From Luzula sylvatica (lineage: Eukaryota > Streptophyta > Magnoliopsida > Poales > Juncaceae): a DNA stretch of 64,000 nucleotides. The stretch covers positions 21,830,242-21,894,241 of the forward strand of contig OX326959.1 in assembly GCA_946800325.1 (NCBI GenBank). The letters run 5' to 3'. The notes under the pieces are model-generated. The model was not told the origin of the DNA and ran no database searches. It saw only the letters and a list, made by a program, of their open reading frames with translations. Position numbers and translations under genes: made by a program. Positions 1-14,974 of the stretch are shown piece after piece. The stretch's first letter is position 1, and every line of letters begins with the position of its first letter.

Positions 1-1961
1 ACTATTGAGTTATTATTCTCTTGTCTGCATAGTAAAGATTATATTGCAGAGGTTATTTCACCTATCTTTCTCCCTCCACTGAATATTTTTATCAATCAAT
101 TAACCAAGATTCAAGTAAACTCTCTCACCTGGTGAGGAGGAGAAAAACTAGAGTTATTTTAATTTTATGTTTTCGACTTATTTGAATGTTGTTGATGTTT
201 TAAGAATATTGTTGAGAATTTTGGACAAGTAAAAACAAGAATCTATATTTTTGTTGCAAGAATTACTCGAGTGAGTGACTGTATTTGATTGAATGTGGTT
301 CACTTTTTGTTCGGTACTGACTGGTACGAAACTAAATATCATTTGTTAAAAACAAAATTAAGATTTCATTTTATGTTTCATTGGTCTAATTTTGGTCGAG
401 TTATCTTGAACCATCATTTACTTTTTGGCCGAGTTATATGAAACATCGTAATAGAAATCATTAGAAAATATTTTAACATAGCAAGTTATGTTCACCAAAA
501 TATCTGTACAAGTAACTAAATTCTCAATCTCAAACAAGAATACCAATTAACTTAAACTCTATTATTCACAAGTTTGCAATGCATATTCAAAAGATTGTCG
601 ACATTACAAGACAAACAAATTTACAAGACTAACAAATTTACAGTTTAATCTCTCAATTTAAAATGCATCACAAGATTGTCGACATGCGTTCGATTCTCGT
701 CATGTGCACCCATTCTCGTCTGATTCTAACTTCTACATACCTGCAAATCATAAAATATTCAATCACTAGAAAGTAGAAATAGAGTATTTTACTCTTATTA
801 TAGACCATAATCTTATTGTACATACTTAAATCCAAGTATCATTTCTCTTTACATAAACTAAGTGAAACAAAATCATAATAATTTCTCCCCTGATTAACCA
901 ATCTGCATTAAGAACAAGCAAAATTTAAACATTTGGCTTTACTTTTCCTTAACCGAATAAATGGAGAAGCTCATAATTAAAAAAGTGATTAAAGTAGTAT
1001 CCTTTAGAGATTTGAGGGTATGGGTCCTGAAAAGTAGTATCCTGAAAAGTTGTTACTAGTCATACCACGACTTTGGGCCTGAATGAAAGCCAATCAGACC
1101 CGTATTAGATAATCTCACGTTCAAAGCTCGATTTCAATTTCATTCGAGCTAACAATGCCATTGAATTAACTTGCAAATAATTTTTTCTTGGCTTATTTTT
1201 TTGTACTTGACGTTAGAAAAAAAGAACTTTTTCTCGGCTTAAGAAACAATTAAGATGAAGTATTTGTAGAGGCAAGTTTTTCTTGCAGCCTTGCCACACG
1301 AGCCTTGAATGAATCAATCTACAAAAATGATACAAAATCATATGAAATTCATTAATCAATCTACAAAAATGTGATAATATAAGTTAAAATCCTTAATAAA
1401 CTAGCTCAGACTCCATTTCAACGCCCCCAAATCCACTTCAATTACATTCAACGTGTCCAAGTTACACAAAAATTAAACCTCAGCTTTTCTCCCATTACAT
1501 ATCCTCTAAACCCAAAATCACGGATTCAGTGAATTTCGTGATATGAGTCATATGACATCCAACAACAATCCAAAAGCAATCACAATTAACTTCAATCCCT
1601 TTCAATTAACCTGAATTAAGCCTAAACTACTTTGAATTATAGAAACTCTAAACCCAAATCCAGAAAATCGGTGAAACCTTAAAATCAGAGAAGGTTACTT
1701 CACAATTTCAGTAGTGATCGGTCTTCTGTTTTTTTTAGCGAGCTATAGCCTTTCACTTCACTTCTTTACTCGACAGATCACAATGGAAATTTATGGCGAC
1801 ACGTCGAGTTCTTTGAATAGGTCATTGTTGGTACCAGTAGCCGCTTTGAATGGGTCGTTGGAGGTCTCCATTCATGGCGAGGTCTCGATAAAGTCTGTGC
1901 GAGAGGGAGAGAAGAGTTATGGCAAGCGTTAATGTTTGGAAAGAGGCATAATGATTTTTGG
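1..1961. other. AT-rich intergenic DNA, no recognised gene
   Basis: No reading frame here resembles a known family. The longest frame (1714-1932, plus) has no recognisable domain, and its codons run through ordinary AT-rich sequence. A short direct repeat built on AAGATTGTCGACAT recurs near 590 and 670. Nothing else is supportable. Confidence 0.5.
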
Positions 1962-2299
1962 CACTACAACACAATAGTTTTTTAGGGTCGGGCCGCCCCT
2001 AAATTTGAGCTATTATTGGGTCGGCCAGTTCCAAAAAGAAGTTTGGGTCGGTCAAAACAGGGTCAGATGGGACGTCTTTTATTTGGGTCCGCCCGACCCT
2101 AAAATTTGGGTCGGCCCGCCCCAAAAGATAAAACCGCCCCAACAAGCATTTGTAACTGCCCGCCCCAATAAATTCCCGTCCCAACAAAGGTTTGCAGCTG
2201 CCCGCCCCAATAAATCCCCGCCCCCAATGCTCTATTTGGTCGGCCCGCCCCAAACTCTACCGCCCCAAAACCTTACACGTTAGTCAGCTTTGTCCCCCT

Positions 2300-2692
2300 T
2301 CTCTCTATTTTTCCCTCGCCAGCACTCTCTTCTCTCTTTCTTTTTCCGCTCGCTCTCCCTCTCTCTCTCTCGTGCTCTCTCTCGTGCTCGCTCTCCCTTT
2401 CCCTCTCTCTCTCTCCGCTAGGGTTAAGCCGAGAAGACTCTCCATCCCTCTCTCTCGTGCTTTCTCTCTCAGCTTCTCCCGCTCTGTCTCTCAGATATGT
2501 CTCTCTCGGCTCGCGGATCTGCCTCTCTCGTGCTCTCTCTCTCTCAGCTTCTCCTGCTCTGTCTCTCTCTCCGCTAGGGTTTTTGCTCTGGATCTATCTT
2601 TCTCGGCTCGCGGCTACATCAGAGGAGGAATGGAGAAGGGACGACGGCGGTTTCAATTGGGATTTCAGCTCCGGATCTCTTGCATCTGGTAA
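2300..2692 (+). other. CT-rich leader-like segment inside CACTA element
   Basis: About 300 bp of CTCTCT/TCTCTCG-rich sequence resembles a plant 5' untranslated leader. It is followed by an ATG at 2630 and a possible donor (TG|GTAATTTT) near 2689. The long frames across it are low-complexity Ser/Leu/Arg translations and are not claimed as proteins. It may be the first exon of a captured gene or of a degraded element gene. Confidence 0.35.
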
Positions 2693-3608
2693 TTTTGTGT
2701 TTTTCTTTTCTTTTTTCAGTTTTTTTCGTAGTAAATTGTTGAATTCGGATTTCAATTTGGGAAAATGCAGAATTAGGGTTACGATTTTTGTCATTATTGC
2801 TGAATTTGAGTTTTAATTGTTGAATTATGATTTTAATTGTTGATTTGGAGTTTGAATTGTTTAATTATGGCTTCAATTGTTTAATTGCTGAATTTGGGTT
2901 TTTTTTCTGTCAATTTGAGTTTACTGGGTCTACCTCCCTCCTCTCTTGTGCTCTCGCGCTGGACCACACTGGCAGCCAAGCCACTTCCTCGCCTCTCCTC
3001 GCCTCGTCTGAGAGGATCCAGTGACCTGTGACCACTTCCTCGCCTCATCTGAGTTTACTGGTATTTTTTTTGTTTGTTTCTCTCAATTCTTGATAAAATT
3101 TAGGGTTTCATTATAGTGTTTTTTAACATGATTTCGACTGTTCAGGGTTTTTTAACTGACATTGTCGATTTTACTGGTTTTTTTTTTAATTTTCGTCACT
3201 GCTTTTTGTTCCTTTTTTACTGTTTTTCTTGCCCCTTTTTTACTGATTTAATATTTTGTAGGTATGTTCAATGCGATGCAAAAGCTAGACTAGACGAAGG
3301 TTCCAGCAATTCCTTTTGAAAAAAGGTTAATATTATTCAAATTTTTATTTATTTATTCATTAATGAAAATAAATTTGTAAATGCAAATTTGATAAGGCTT
3401 AGCAGTTATGGTTTAGGTTTAGTGTTTAGTTTAAATTTGATAAGTAAATTTATTTAAACAAGCTTCAATTATACAATTTAATCCCAATTCATCTTCAATA
3501 TCAAGCTAGCCATCGGTTCAATCGAATCATTGTTCAATTTGCAATTAATTAAAAAAATGGCAGTAAAAAGACAACAAATCACAATTTTTTGCTACTTCTG
3601 TTTTGCAG

Positions 3609-3685
3609 GTATACGCAACAGATTTGGGAGTGGCTACCGATCCAAATGCGATTATCATAGCAATTAGAGGAACTCAAGAAAATAG
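3609..3685 (+). pseudogene. Captured exon of class-3 (alpha/beta hydrolase) lipase
   Basis: A T-rich tract ending TTTTGCAG precedes 77 nt encoding a peptide with the core GVATDPNAIIIAIRGTQEN, followed by a GT donor (AATAG|GTTCTT). This matches the stretch of plant lipase class 3 proteins just upstream of the GTQENSIQNW segment, including an exon junction inside the Ser codon. The catalytic GHSLGG exon is absent. Being inside a CACTA element with perfect ends, it is best read as a transduplicated host fragment. The family assignment is from memory; other exon-like pieces in the element (for example near 3262-3300, after TTTTGTAG) were not identified. Confidence 0.6.
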
Positions 3686-4671
3686 GTTCTTAATAATTTT
3701 CTTCATTGATTTTATAGCAAATTTTCAAAAAACAAGGGGTAATTTGGTAAATTGGCAAAACTTTTTGCTTATTATTTTGTTTCACTACACAAAACTGATT
3801 TTTTGTTAAATACTTTTATTAAATATTTTCTGATTTTTTAATGTTTTTTATTGTATTTTTTGATGTTTTTGAAATGGATTTTTTTTGTGTTCATTTTTTT
3901 TTATTTTTTTATTGTTGAAAAGTATTTAATATTTTGGAAATGTTTTTCCTGGTTTTTTCTACTGTTTTTGAAAAGTATTTAATATTTTGGATTTATTCAA
4001 TACTTTCATGAAATATTTATTCAATGTTTCTTTTTGTATTCATTTTTTGTATTCACTGATTTTTTGTTCACTGTTTTTTCAATCTTTACATACTTATTTA
4101 TGTTCACTGTTATATTTTGAATGTTAGTTTTCACTAGTTTTTTTTGTTATAATTTTTTTGTATTTTTTTTTTTATGTTTTTTAAAGTTTTATTTCACTGC
4201 TTTTTTTTTTTTTTTTAATTTGCTTTTTCTTTCTTTTTTTATACTTTTATTATTTTTTATTTTATTATTAAATATATTAATCATTTTGATTTAATATTGT
4301 GTATGTACGTTTCAGCGATAACAAATTTCTTCGTAGGGGTCTGGGGGGTGGGGGTATCAGGGGGGGTTATATTAAATATTCTTTATAGGGTTTTTACTAA
4401 GTTATTATGTTATGTATTTTTGTAGGTACGCGCGTACGATTTTGAATGGTTTTAGTAAGGCGGTGAGGACAATTTTTCAAGGGTTTTTATTAAATATATG
4501 TATTTTTGTATTTGTACGTAATTCGTATCGTCGGAAAATATATGTAATTTGTTATTGATATACTTTTTGCTATTGATGTGTGTTTGTAATTTGTAATTTG
4601 ATTTTGTATTTGTAATTTGTAATTTGTATTATCGAGAAATATATGTTTGTGTATTTTGTATCATGGATTTT

Positions 4672-4673
4672 AA

Positions 4674-4748
<75 letters not shown>
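4672..4748. repeat. Poly-A plus (AT)n microsatellite
   Basis: About 20 A residues are followed by an uninterrupted AT dinucleotide run to about 4748, inside the right half of the CACTA element. Confidence 0.95.
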
Positions 4749-4751
<3 letters not shown>

Positions 4752-5040
4752 AATTAAAAAAATATTAATAAATACTATTAGGGTCGGCCAGCCCCATTAG
4801 CTGACGCGTCAGTACTGACAGTACTATTTATGCTGTGAATTGACTGATGGTTATAGGGTCGGACCGCCCCATTAAATACCGCCCAAAAAACGTTATAGGG
4901 TCGGCCCGCCCCTGACAGGAACGCAGCTTTTAGGGACACCCATTTAGGGTCGCCTCACCGACCCAATAACCTATAGGGACGGTTTTGAGGTCTTGTTGGG
5001 TCAGTTTTGGCCGCCCCAATAGTCCATATGTGTTGTAGTG

Positions 5041-5474
5041 TGGGCAGATTTGGGCAGATGTGTAATGATCTTTGGGCAGCTTTTGTTTACAAGAAATCTC
5101 ATCCGTTAATTAAATTCAGATGGAGGGTTTAGATACGGACTCAAAATAAGGACTCGAAATAAAATAATCAAGGGTCATTAGGGTTCATGTGCATATATTA
5201 AAGTTTGTATGAAGGAGTGCATGAATAAAATAATCAAGGGTCATTAGGGTTCGAAAAAATAATTAAGAAAAGGCGGGGAATGATACCCCGCCGGGCGGGG
5301 AATGATATCCTGCAAAAGACAAATCCCAAATTTTATAAAAAACTTGGTTAATTCGAGTATATAGTTTAAAACTTGGTTAGAAGCGAAAAATTTCCACCTT
5401 ATAATCCAATTCCACTCTACTAATTCCGTTTGCCAAACGGCCCCTAAAAGAAAAAGGGGGAAATGCAAAATTAC
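5041..5474. other. Short intergenic stretch with a direct repeat and orphan TIR-like end
   Basis: A direct repeat (AATAATCAAGGGTCATTAGG) occurs at about 5163 and 5225. A GC-rich doublet based on GGGGAATGATA lies near 5276-5310. CCAAACGGCCCCT at about 5432-5446 looks like one end of a PIF/Harbinger-type MITE, without a partner nearby. It lies only about 30 bp from where homology to PECT1 stops. Confidence 0.4.
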
Positions 5475-6636
<1,162 letters not shown>

Positions 6637-6670
6637 TTATTGGGAGAGAGAGAAGGATTTGATGTGATTC

Positions 6671-9491
6671 TAGACTAAAGACAATTATGTGGTCACATAA
6701 AGCCTAATTTTACAATTTATTATATTCAATTTACTCATGTTTTAAAATATTTTTATAGTTAACAAGTAAATATGTGCGCATATTTCAGACGATATTTTGT
6801 TTGTAGTATAATTAGAAATTCGGCAATAAGGTCGATGGTTAAAATTATTAAGAAATATAATTTTACGTATAACTCGCATTTTTAATATGGTTATAAAATA
6901 GGGATGGTCATGTGTTTTTGTTTCCAAGGACCCAAGATCTATGTCGAAGACGGATCTCTTTTAATTATCATTATGAAAAAAATTTAAAATCTAATTTTTT
7001 TTTTTTAATTTAATCATATCAAATATAAATTCTGGGGTCGCGACTAGTTGTCTAGTGGAGATGGCATGCCGTCGGGGAATATGATGTCGTAAGACGTTGT
7101 CGAGACGAGGATTGGACACGTTGCGTGTGGAGTCGAGCCGATGAGTTGGCGATGATACACTCGGTCAAGGACTCAAGACATAGAAGAAATAATAGTTTTT
7201 TTTTCTTATCATATATGGTTTGTAATTGTTTAAACGGGCATGTGTTTGTTTTTTCCATACCGATTCTATCTTTTTCCGATACTGGATTTGTTTTTTTCAT
7301 ATTTTGTTGAAAAAGCAGGTCTTGTTTTGTTAAATTAATTTGATACTATTGGGCATAATAATAAACATTCGAATAATTAAATACATAGAAATAGAAGTAC
7401 ATATTACAAAATTGAAACATACTCACAAAATATGTACCAAATTAGAACCTCGTGGACCTGTTCATGTGGCCGTCCGGATTGTAATCTAGAAGCTGGATTA
7501 TTATTTTAATATATTATTTATGAGCAAATTAAGAATGACAAAAAAAAAATATGTTCTTTAAAATTTTCATTATGTTTGTATTTCAAACTAGAACAATAAA
7601 TATTTGTTTTTTTTACTTATATATATATTTGTTCACGAGGATTGTGTTTATAAAATACACTGTGTATGGAAATTAGATATTTCCTAGTATTTGTTTACAG
7701 GTATTGCCTAGTATCTGTTTACAGGTATCGAGTTGGACAAATTTTAATTAAAATTATAATCCAATCCGATCATAATGTGTGTTAATTTTTCTAACCAACA
7801 TACTCTCGAACATAAAAAAGTAATAATACTCAAACTCATCGTAACAGGGCTGAGGCGGTTTGGGCCAATTGACCGATTTTTTTTTAATATTTAATGTATT
7901 TTATTATAATATAAATGGATTAAATATTCTGCATGATCTTAATGCATCAATATTAAAAAATATATATAATTAAAAACATTAATTTTTAATTATTAAAATA
8001 AAAATAAAAATTGTATAAAATACAATTGGATTAAATGTTGATTTTTAAAATTTCGATATCTTTGAAAATCGCGTACAAAAATCATATTGTACAAGACTAG
8101 ATGGGTTAAAGAATGACTTGCATGTTTTGTTTATCTTTGATTACTTACGTATACATTATTAATTAATATCCGTTGCGTGCTATGTTAGATAATTAGCAAA
8201 GATGATTACAAGATGATTATGAACACAATCCTATCCTGATTTGACTCGCTACACGTAAGTGACTACAATCTTAGATTTAGTAGACAATATATTTCGATTA
8301 TGTTCAGTATCTCTGTCGGATTAGTTAATTTTGGCCATCTGTTTTTCCTAGGTACTTCCAAATTTCTTGGTACTTAAAAAACTTGCAAATGGATTCAATC
8401 AGTAGGGACATAAATAAACATTTCTTTCATTTGATGATTGATTCTTTATGATGTTATTTAAATTTATGAAGTATTGCAATGTGGATTAGTTTAGACTTTA
8501 GAGCATAGATAGTCATTTTAATTTAGAAGGTAAAAAAGTTTGATAAATAAAATGCAATCTTCTCCAAAAAAGTATGTTCTTCTTTAACTTTGTGAAGTTC
8601 CTACATAGCATATAGCATATAAGCTTCGATTCTTTTTTGAAAGTCACGAGGAATTAGAATAAAGGTTACCTCTCTTCTTTTTTTTATCTTTTCATTTTTC
8701 TTTGTCATGTCTCCATTAGATCGATTCTATTCATACTTCAAAACATATAATTGCTTTTAAAGGGAATGTATATTATATTTTTTTGGTGCATTTACAAAAA
8801 GATACACTATTACAAGAACCAACATGACTAAATTAAAAACGATTTGATCGTTATACTCATGTTAATGATGAATCGATGTTTGATATTTCTTATATTTATC
8901 TATTAATTTATCACTTTTTATAAATCATGCAAATAAATCTTTCATATAAAAAAAATAATTTTATTCATAATTTTTTTCATCATAAAGAAATAATTAAATT
9001 GTAACATATCATATATATTAAAATATGAACATTAATATATATTGGTTAGATTTAATTTTTGCATAATATTAGAAAAAATATTTTTACATTATTCATGAAA
9101 GATATAAATAATAATATATATAAATCTAATAAATATAAATCATCATAAATAGAAGTACAATGGCCATTTGATTAAAAAAATAAATTAAAATCACTCTCTG
9201 CTTATCCATGTTAGCTCTCACCCTACTAAAATTTCCTATATAAAAAGACATGTAGACATTATTATTCCTACTAAACAATTTGCATTATTAATTTAAAAGG
9301 TTTCGATTTATTCTTTTGGAAAGATTCCAAAATTTGTAATCTTAACTGGACCAGGCCAAATGGGCCTATTATCTATTATTTGGGCCGAAGGGAAACCTAT
9401 TTGGTCCTACTAAACCAAATTTCAGCCTTTCAAGAAAAGTTTTAAGAATATTTCCTTAAAAACTATTTTAGTTAGCCAGTGGAACTTCAAA
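6671..9491. other. AT-rich intergenic DNA
   Basis: No family-level similarity was recognised in either strand. The segment holds long A/T tracts and scattered short direct repeats (for example TATTTGTTTACAGGTAT-like copies near 7689 and 7707). Frames near 6742-6927 and 7052-7310 have no domain features. Confidence 0.5.
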
Positions 9492-9496
9492 CTAAA

Positions 9497-9966
9497 TGTT
9501 ATAAATAAATACGAATAACAAAGAGAGGAGAAAAAAAATTATATTCAAATGATCAACCATTACAATTGACAATGCCCTCTTTATATAGTACAAGATAGGT
9601 GCATGAATTAAATGGAAGTTACAAATAATCAATACTAAATCCCTATAATTATATCTTTAATATAATTAATTTTAATTGACAATGCCCTCTTTAATTATGC
9701 TTGAATTGCTTCATTTTTATTTTAGTCACTTTGATTGTGAATGGAGAATTGATTACGAAATTTCTCTTAGGAGAAATATCATAAAAATCTGCCTCATTAA
9801 AACCTTACTAGGTAAAATCCAATTGAACAAAAATCCTATTGAAGGAAAAAGAGTGCAACATTATTATGTTTCATATGCTTTATAAGTTGCCTCATTAAAA
9901 ATCTTGTGAGGAAAATCCAGTGGGACAAAATCATGACCAAGGACAAAAAGAGTGCATTGCGTATTA
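9497..9966 (-). repeat. 3' LTR (left), rearranged
   Basis: Bases 9497 to about 9674 align with 18247-18430 of the other LTR. Beyond 9674 the two LTRs differ: the left copy repeats AATTGACAATGCCCTCTTTA and then runs through 'GCCTCATTAAAA...GAGTGCAACA'-type sequence, which I associate with copia LTRs, to a C-rich tract at 9969. The inner boundary is inferred from that tract (polypurine on the minus strand). Confidence 0.55.
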
Positions 9967-9968
9967 TT

Positions 9969-9978
9969 TCTCCCCCTC
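9969..9978 (-). other. Polypurine tract candidate
   Basis: TCTCCCCCTC on the plus strand reads GAGGGGGAGA in the element sense, the usual tract just before a copia 3' LTR. A second similar tract (GGGGGAGATA in sense) lies near 11182-11191, so the exact functional one is uncertain. Confidence 0.5.
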
Positions 9979-11846
9979 ATGGATACAAATATTTTACGAC
10001 AAAAAAAAAATTCAATCTTTTGCATTCGCTGTTTCGAAATCTTAGTAGCCAGCGACGAGCTAACTTCTTCATGAAATATTTATTATATTTGTGATCCATG
10101 AAAAAAAAAATTCACATTCGATATCTTTTATGTCAAATTTCTTCTTTTAGTACTTATCTTTTATAGCTCTTCGGGAGTTCAAATAGTTATAATTAAGGAC
10201 TATTTATCTGTAATAAATACGTATCTCCAAATTTTATCATTTATATCGGTATATATGTTCTTAATTATTACATCGATTATATCTTATGACTCAAATTACT
10301 AATCATGCAAGGATCTTTGTAATTTAATATATGTCTCGAGAGTTTAAATTGTACGCTTCAGACATACTAAATTCTTCGGGGATTTTCATGAATATTGTAG
10401 CAAAATGAGTCATGTGAATAATCTAATATAATGAATAAAAGAAACAATTTTAGTCCTTCAGAGACCTTTAGATAAATTGAAAACATAAATACAATTTGTG
10501 TCACCATGTATGGTGATTTTCGGACTTCAGGTCCATCAATTTTACTTTCTTATGTGATTTTTGTTATTGGCCAATAATGTTTAAATGCCGACATTCCGCA
10601 ATTGATTTAATTTCAGATCCTCGTTTTATTAATTATAAATTGAAAGCGCACTCATGCCAACTTTCTAATGACTATAGTTTCATTTCGGTTCCATCTTTTT
10701 CTAGTAGAGAAATTATTTTGAGATCTCCTTATTTTCAACAATTTTGATGTTGTCAGGTACCTGAACCTTTTACAAAGGTTATATATTTATTTATGTCAAA
10801 TCTACTAATTAATCTTTTATTATCTTGTTAAAAAGGATATATATTATTAGAAGTATTATCAACTTCTTTATCGCCAACTTTTTATCATGCTCTTTCTTAT
10901 TCCTTTGGATTTTTAATATTGGAACCGATTGGTCGACCAAACTTCAGGCTTATATCAAATTTAAAATTAACCAAGGATATTATACTAAAAATATGAGCAT
11001 GCATTTTAGACTGGAAAGCTTTTATTTATTAATCATTCCTGTATTGATAAATGCATCAAATTACCGATTTGCAATTCCATGCAAGTAATTAATTTATGAA
11101 CTCCTAGTTCACTTTTACTTGTTCGAGGATCTGATGTGATGATGCAATCCATATAATTTCTCACTTTTCCAGTTTTCATTATCTCCCCCTAATTTAGGCA
11201 CGAGTTGTTGATATTTAATTAATATGTAATGAAGTTCTTCGGGACTTGCATGATATCTTATATCTTGAAAATGTTCACTCAAGTTTGGTTATTTCATAAT
11301 ATCTTATTTTTATGTAATTTTTCCTTCTGTGATTTAATATTTGCAACATACATATATGGCTTTGTTGCTTTCTTGAATGTAAACTTCTAGTTTACAAATA
11401 CAATTAAAAAATTTCTTTTTCGGAACTTCTAGTTTGCATAAATAAATGTTCAAGATATACAACTTTCAAGAAAAACACTTATTTTTAACTCGTCCATGTG
11501 TTATCACATATCTATTGCACGTTAAAAAAATAATAATTCGGTGAATGTTTTTTTTTCCGTTTACTCACAAGTTAAACTAAAGATCAGGGAGTACATAGGA
11601 TAAATAGTTGGTCTTACACTACAACAGAACTGGATATCAGCAACGGCAAAAACCGTCGCTGAAAGTAAGGAAAACCGTCGCAGAAGCATTTTCCGACGGC
11701 CGCCCGTCGCTAAAAGCCCGTCGGTGAAAGCCTCATCGGTGATGTCACTTTCTCCGACGGCCCGTCGCTGATATGAGCATTTCCGACGGCATATTTTCTC
11801 CGGCGGCCCGTCACAGAAGCCTTCTCCGACGGCGGATTAGTACATT

Positions 11847-12235
11847 TAATATTATAATTAATTAATTAATTAATATTTAATTAATATTAATATTATAATT
11901 AATTAATTCGTATTTAATATTATATTGTAATTAATTCATATTTAATAATATATTTAATATATTAATTAATATTATATTTAATATATTAATTAATATTACA
12001 TTTAATATATTAATTAATATTATATTTAATATTATAATTAATTAATTCATATTTAATATTATAATTAATTAATTAATTCATATTTAATATTACAGTTAAT
12101 TAATTAATATTTAATATTATATTAAATATATTAATTAATATTATATTTAGTATTATAATTAATTAATTCATATTTAATATTATATTTAATTTATTATTTA
12201 TTAATATTAATTATAAATAATATTTAATATTAATT
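11847..12235. repeat. ATTAAT-rich low-complexity tract
   Basis: Nearly 400 bp consist of overlapping TTAATATTAAT/ATTAATTAATTC words with almost no G or C. The tract lies inside the CACTA element, directly after its left subterminal repeats and where the transposase gene fragment ends. Confidence 0.85.
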
Positions 12236-12287
12236 TTTATCAAATAGTTCAAATACAAAAATCGATAACAATTCAAAAATGTGTTTT

Positions 12288-13113
12288 CCTTTCTTACCGC
12301 AACACTTTAATCGAGGAGTTATTGGAAGATACCGCAACACTTTACATGGAATGGGTTTTCCTTTCTTACCTTCTTCCATAGGTAAGAAACGAGATTTATT
12401 ACATTTATCATATTTATTTTTGAGACTGTCATTCCCATAAAAGAGCATGCAGTTATCCGGACATACATCAATTTTTTCGTACTGCATACCCAAACCTTTG
12501 ATGAATTTCTTGGATTCATTGAAAATTTCGGGAAATTTATTTTTCGGAGGGATAATAAAGTTTTTGATTACATACAAGAACATATCGAAAGCATTTTTGT
12601 TACTTCACAATCGGATTTGACATTCAGTAACATGGTAACAACCGACATTAGAGAATGTTCCGAAAGGGCTGGTCCATCCAATAAAGTCTCATCAGAAGCT
12701 CGAAGCATCTCAAAGAAACGAGCAACTTCAGGATTTGGTTCCTCATTCTCTTCTTAATGCCAATCAAACAAAGGACCGGCAACATCACGAATAATTTCTT
12801 CCATCCGATTTGTATTTGGTGACGAGGACCCGCCCAAATTCGAATCATCCTCTCCGTGTTTGGACCAAATTAGATAGTCCGGCACGAAACCGACACTACT
12901 TAAATGAGTTGCTATCACATCATGGGAACGAAAAGAAGTATTTTGACAAGAAATACATGGGCAACAAATACATGTTTTTCCTTCACTATTTATTTGCACA
13001 TTCTCGGGATTTGCGAATGCAAAATTTAGAAAACCGACCATTCCATTCCAAAACTCATTCGTAACGGAACGGTTAACAATACGATTATACATCCATGAAC
13101 GATCGGTCTCCAT
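12288..13113 (-). pseudogene. TNP2-type CACTA transposase, 5' fragment, broken
   Basis: The first 119 codons (13113-12754) form the transposase-associated domain of En/Spm elements: SWMYNR near the start, then a Cys-rich centre (CICCPCISCQN), HDVIATHL and FVPDYLIWSKHGE. A stop follows FDWH. The frame continues as a TNP2-like linker (EARFFEMLRASDETLLDG-type), shifts frame near 12595, and resumes with NAFDMFLYVIKNF, KIDVCPDNCMLFYG and KVLRYLPITPRLK, all typical of TNP2 N-terminal regions. Homology then ends at the AT-rich tract, and the catalytic core is absent. One stop, one frameshift and the 3' loss make it inactive. Confidence 0.88.
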
Positions 13114-14974
13114 AGATAATTATTCTAAGATTGAAAAAATATGTATTAGGAAAGTGTATTTGAGAAAAGAAATTGGAATAAGAACACTACTAAAGATTTC
13201 TCTAAAAAGTATGAAATACTCTTGAGATATTTGGAATAATAATGTTTCGAAGGAATTGTTTGTATTAGAATGATTACTTACAAGTTATACTATAACTACT
13301 AAAGATTTTGTTTGGATGAGTGCAAATGTGTAGTACAAATTATAATATAATATATTCCTAAAAACTTTCATAATTTCTTTTATGTTTTGAATATCCAATA
13401 TTAATTTATAATTTGTTCATACAAAAGTCCCTAAATTATAATTCATAATTTTTTAAAATTATAAATTTTTATAATAATATCATATAAATTAATAAAATTA
13501 GTTAAATATTCTAATATATTTAATAAAATAATATAATTCCATAAAGACATTTAGTTACAATATTTTATAATTAAATACTAATTTCTAATTTTTTAATATA
13601 TAATACGAATATTTTTAATACAATATAATTAAATAGTACAATATATTATATTTTACTGTTCTTTATAAATAAATTTGCTATTGTCAAAAATATAACTAAA
13701 ACTTCATTGTGAACACACCAATGTATAAAAATACACAACGTTATAATCACAACAAATAGTACTACATCCAAACAATTCTTAAATCCTAAACTTAAAACTA
13801 ATATTTCTACTAAAAATACACTATGTTATAATCACAACAAATACTACTACATCCAAACAACTCTTAAATCCTAAATCTAAAACTAATATTTGTACTAAGA
13901 TATAAACTACACATATTTCAAATATATATAATTGATACAAAAAAATTATAAATATCGAAATAATATTAGCCTTGATCCGAAGCTAATTAATTAATTCGCC
14001 ATGCTTCGTCCAGAATTCCACACCAATCCACAAATTAATCCTTGCCTAAATTAACAAGTTTCCTAAAATAATAACAACAAAAATTAAACCACTATATATT
14101 TGCAAAAAAAAGGAATAAAAATACTAATACATTTTCAAAAAAAAAGGGCCAAAAAAACTGTTAATAAACCACAATAATTTGTAAAAGGAAACTAATAAGC
14201 TTATCTTTTTCTGCAAATTTAAAAAAAAAAATTTATCCTGGCAATTCAAATTTAAAACAGATTTAAAAACGACAATTTTTTTTCTTCTGAAAACCAAATA
14301 AGGATTCAATTTCAAAAACAGAAATTGAAAATAATTTATTGCAAACCGAAATTGAAAATATTTTGGAAAAAAGACAATAAAAACAGGAATAAAAAAACCA
14401 AAATTTGAAAATATTGCCAATTCGAATTATTTCAAATATTGGAAATTCATCAATTTTGAAAAAACCAAATAATTTCAAAACCAGGAATAAAATAGAAAAT
14501 ATTGCGAATGCCAATTTTAAACAGAAATTCGAAAAATTATCTGCCAGGAAATTAAATAAAATAGGGATTTTAAACAAGATAAAACAAAAATTATTTCAAT
14601 TTTTTAAAACATTATTTTAAGAAAGAAATGACATAAAACTTCTAAAATGACATAAAACAGGGAATTAAATTTGCCAATTCAAAAAAAAATTCAGCACAAA
14701 AAAGTCATAAAACAGGGATTTTAAAGAAAGCACCAAAAAATTCAGCATTAATAATCGAGATTTGTATGATAATCCTAAAATAATTTGACAAACAAGAGGA
14801 AGTGTACCTCAAAAATAGAGCTCGCACAAATCCGAGCACCAATCTTAGCCTCCGAATCCAAGCACAAAATCCTAAATTCGTAAAATTGAAACGAAAATCA
14901 ATTCATAATAACAAAAATTAAAAACAACAAAAAGAAACCAACTTCATATCTTACCAAATTAGTGGGAGAATGGT

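Larger units (their letters stand above)
1962..5040. mobile_element. CACTA (En/Spm, CMC) transposon, non-autonomous, carrying host exon
   Basis: The element begins CACTACAACACA and ends with its exact inverse, TGTGTTGTAGTG, and is flanked by a 3-bp target duplication TGG (1959-1961 and 5041-5043). Both ends carry many copies of a subterminal repeat around GGGTCGGCC/CCGCCCC in both orientations (about 1985-2275 and 4783-5015), the usual binding-site array for a CACTA accessory protein. No TNP2/TnpD transposase domain is visible, so the 3.08-kb element must depend on a partner. The interior looks like captured genic DNA: a CT-rich leader (2300-2610), an ATG at 2630 followed by a GT donor, and a class-3 lipase exon at 3609-3685. 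Confidence 0.92.

Noticed and set aside
2192..2816. Long frames rich in Ser, Leu and Arg
   Set aside because: They are translations of a CT-rich repeat inside a CACTA element, in overlapping frames with no domain.
7036..7110. Possible SINE or tRNA-like head (ACTAGTTGTCTAGTGGAGATGG)
   Set aside because: The A-box match is weak and no B box was found at the right spacing.
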